The notes under the pieces are model-generated. The model had not been told where the DNA came from and searched no databases. It worked only from the letters and a program-made list of their open reading frames with translations. From positions 213,187,876 to 213,251,875 of the forward strand of contig NC_084663.1 of the NCBI RefSeq assembly GCF_028389875.1: a stretch of DNA of 64,000 nucleotides, given 5' to 3'. This DNA comes from Rhea pennata. Lineage: Eukaryota; Chordata; Aves; Rheiformes; Rheidae. Both the position numbers and the translations under genes were made by a program. This document shows, piece by piece, positions 63,393-64,000 of the stretch. Within the stretch, counting starts at the first letter, position 1, and the number at the start of each line of letters is the position of its first letter.

Positions 63393-64000
63393 ATACCGCT
63401 GTGGTGCCTGGCCAAGGGATCAGCTTCTCCCAGAGGAATATGTCAGGAGTGTGCTAAGATTTTGGGTGTTAAATGAGTACCATGTCGAGGAAACCCAGCG
63501 TAACAAGATAAGTGAAGCGTCGATTTGAAAACAACTTCAAATTTTACAGGTTCCTTTTTTTCTACATAGGATGGTAGGTTGCATGGTACACTGTGCATCT
63601 GGGGTACAGGTGAGATGGAGGGCCACAGAATTAGGCTGTAGGTGGAGGGAAGGCCATCCAGGGCCTTTGGACTTTTCTCACAGACTTATCTGGTATCTGA
63701 CACAGAAGGTAGCAGGTCAAAGATAAGGGAGAGGCACCAGGGCAGCTCAGCAAGTGTGCAAGGTTTGGTGTGGATTTTGAGGGACTGTGAGCCAACCTTC
63801 TGTTTTCCTGGGTCTTTTCACTGGGAATTCAAACTGATTTAACTCCCCAGGAGTCATATCACCCCTGTTTATTTAAACAGTTTAAGCAGGAACAACATCA
63901 TTGATTTCAATAGAAGCAAACAAGTGGAAAGCCTGCACAGACAAACTGAATGAGTCCAACCCCTGAAACAGCTGGGACTAATGGATCCAAGAGGGAAACA
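63393..64000. other. window end, no gene recognised
   Basis: About 600 bases after the CR1 copy with only short open frames and no recognisable element. Confidence 0.5.

Noticed and set aside
39700..64000. Possible LRRC32 coding exon
   Set aside because: LRRC32 has one long leucine-rich-repeat exon that would be obvious. No such frame exists here.
1..64000. tRNA genes, rRNA, CRISPR arrays, bacterial operons
   Set aside because: No cloverleaf with matching A and B boxes, no rRNA sequence and no regularly spaced repeats with unique spacers were seen.

Overview
The window looks like nuclear DNA of an archosaur, most likely a bird. It holds truncated CR1 LINEs whose 3' ends have the avian-type tail, spliced-gene signals, CpG islands, microsatellites and homopolymers. 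There is no bacterial or phage gene organisation. The species cannot be named from the sequence.

One protein-coding gene can be supported: TSKU (Tsukushi), a secreted leucine-rich-repeat protein, on the minus strand. Its whole reading frame (352 codons) lies in one exon, 21718-22776, with a clean splice acceptor 7 bases before the ATG. The gene reads right to left. A probable non-coding first exon and promoter lie in a CpG island near 39.1-39.6 kb, with a good splice donor at 39322. An intron of about 16.5 kb follows, then the coding exon, then a 3' UTR that may run about 2.8 kb to a poly(A) signal at 18908-18913. A second GC-rich belt at 36.3-38.0 kb could hold alternative promoters.

Downstream of the gene (1 to about 18.9 kb) I see only non-coding sequence: an old CR1 copy, a long pyrimidine microsatellite, a pair of 95%-identical ~112-bp direct repeats 2.4 kb apart, and stretches that look like conserved regulatory DNA. 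In vertebrates ACER3 usually lies on this side, but I could not see an exon of it.

Upstream of the promoter (about 39.7-64 kb) I see no gene either. This part carries CR1 fragments, a decayed RTE-type LINE endonuclease fragment at 51-51.8 kb, and a short CpG-rich island with an RFX-type X-box near 47 kb. LRRC32, a usual neighbour on this side, is not inside the window.

Nearly all other open frames are shadows or chance frames, many of them in GC-rich sequence where stop codons are rare. I found no previously undescribed system. The items most worth a second look are the duplicated ~112-bp element, the RTE remnant, the putative TSKU promoter and exon 1, the X-box motifs and several enhancer-like islands.
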